In this document: positions 5,819 through 6,253 of the stretch, in pieces | Layout: every line of letters starts with the position of its first letter | Numbering within the stretch: the first letter of the stretch is position 1 | Origin: Oscillospiraceae bacterium | Lineage (GTDB): Bacteria > Bacillota > Clostridia > Oscillospirales > Ruminococcaceae | Assembly: GCA_017424665.1 (NCBI GenBank) | Contig: JAFOYK010000187.1 | Coordinates: 1 to 6,253, forward strand | Direction: 5' to 3' | DNA: 6,253 nucleotides | The notes under the pieces: generated by a model | Told to the model about the DNA's origin: nothing | Databases searched by the model: none | Seen by the model: only the letters and a program-made list of their open reading frames with translations | Made by a program: the position numbers and the translations under genes

Positions 5819-6253
5819 AATAGGCGTTAAAGCTCCGGCAAAAATCAATCTTTTCCTTGACATTGTCGGAAAACTTCCAAACGGATATCATGAGATCAAA
5901 TCCGTTATGCAAACTGTTGACCTTTTTGATTACGTAAAAGTTGAAAAAGCCGACAAAATTACTGTTGATTGCAATAACAACGCTCCCGAAGGTGAAAGCA
6001 ACATTGCGCTCAAAGCTGCAAAGCTTTTTTTCGAACGTGCCGAAATTGAATCCGGAGCAAAAATAAGCATCGACAAACGCATTCCGATGCAAGCGGGAAT
6101 GGCCGGTGGAAGCGCTGACGCAGCCGCTGTTCTTTTCGGTCTCAACAAAATTTTTGATGAGCCCCTTTCCATGGAAGAACTCTGTGAAATCGGCGCAAAA
6201 TGCGGGGCAGACGTTCCTTTTTCAATAATGGGCGGAACTATGGCTGCTGAAGG
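5811..6253 (+). CDS. ispE: 4-diphosphocytidyl-2-C-methyl-D-erythritol kinase (3' truncated)
   Basis: The first 147 residues of IspE, the GHMP-family kinase that phosphorylates the 2-hydroxyl of CDP-methylerythritol with ATP in the non-mevalonate (MEP) pathway of isoprenoid synthesis. Recognisable parts: KAPAKINLFLDIVG with Lys11 and Asn13 (substrate binding), PNGYHEI (residues shortly after), the glycine-rich ATP loop PMQAGMAGGSADAA (92-105), and CGADVPF with Asp134, which matches the catalytic Asp of the E. coli enzyme. The full protein is normally about 280-300 residues, so roughly the second half lies beyond the right edge. The ATG at 5811 lies inside the end of the aminotransferase gene (8-base overlap) with GAGGA eight bases upstream. 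This tight coupling means it is read from the same message. There is no obvious metabolic link to the aminotransferase. Confidence 0.96.
   Translation, partial: MDKIGVKAPAKINLFLDIVGKLPNGYHEIKSVMQTVDLFDYVKVEKADKITVDCNNNAPEGESNIALKAAKLFFERAEIESGAKISIDKRIPMQAGMAGGSADAAAVLFGLNKIFDEPLSMEELCEIGAKCGADVPFSIMGGTMAAE

Noticed and set aside
4616..5863. A 415-codon open frame on the minus strand opposite the aminotransferase
   Set aside because: It is in register with a gene that has every aminotransferase motif, and it exists because that gene lacks TTA, CTA and TCA codons. Its translation is low-complexity and rich in Phe, Gly, Lys and Asn, with no recognisable domain.
1..6253. Defence system, mobile element, CRISPR array, riboswitch or RNA gene
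   Set aside because: No transposase, integrase, direct-repeat array, tRNA-like fold or long structured leader is visible. The only sizeable intergenic stretch is 108 bases and is explained by a terminator and a promoter.

Overview
The window reads as an ordinary chromosomal segment of a Gram-positive, Clostridia-like (Firmicutes) bacterium. The evidence is strong purine-rich ribosome binding sites (AAAGGAG, AAAGGAGG) before several genes, tight gene packing, a base composition that looks moderate (GC roughly in the low 40s by eye), an IspE of the non-mevalonate isoprenoid pathway, and an Lrp-family regulator next to an aminotransferase, an arrangement also known from Bacillus. The exact genus cannot be read from the sequence. 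All seven genes lie on the + strand, and both ends of the window cut through genes.

Left transcription unit (1 to about 3250): the C-terminal half of one ABC exporter half-transporter, a complete second half-transporter overlapping it by 4 bases, and, 17 bases on, a small alkaline-phosphatase-superfamily hydrolase. The unit ends in a clear hairpin terminator. The two ABC proteins look like a heterodimeric exporter: the first has a degenerate ATPase site (Asp for the catalytic Glu, Gln for the switch His) and the second is canonical.

Intergenic region (3222-3329, 108 bases): it holds the terminator, then a candidate sigma-A promoter with an extended -10 and a 12-base perfect AT palindrome over the -10.

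Right transcription unit (3330 to beyond 6253): a PHP-fold protein that has lost about half of the usual metal ligands, an Lrp/AsnC-family regulator, a class I/II PLP aminotransferase, and the start of ispE. The gaps are 13 bases, then two 8-base overlaps, so these four genes are probably one message with coupled translation. The regulator and aminotransferase probably form a functional pair controlling amino-acid (perhaps alanine) transamination. The link to ispE is probably just co-transcription.

I see no mobile element, CRISPR array, RNA gene or clear new defence or biosynthetic system. The points most worth a second look are the degenerate PHP protein, the cytoplasmic phosphodiesterase-like enzyme in an exporter operon, and a strong avoidance of the codons TTA, CTA and TCA that creates long antisense open frames.
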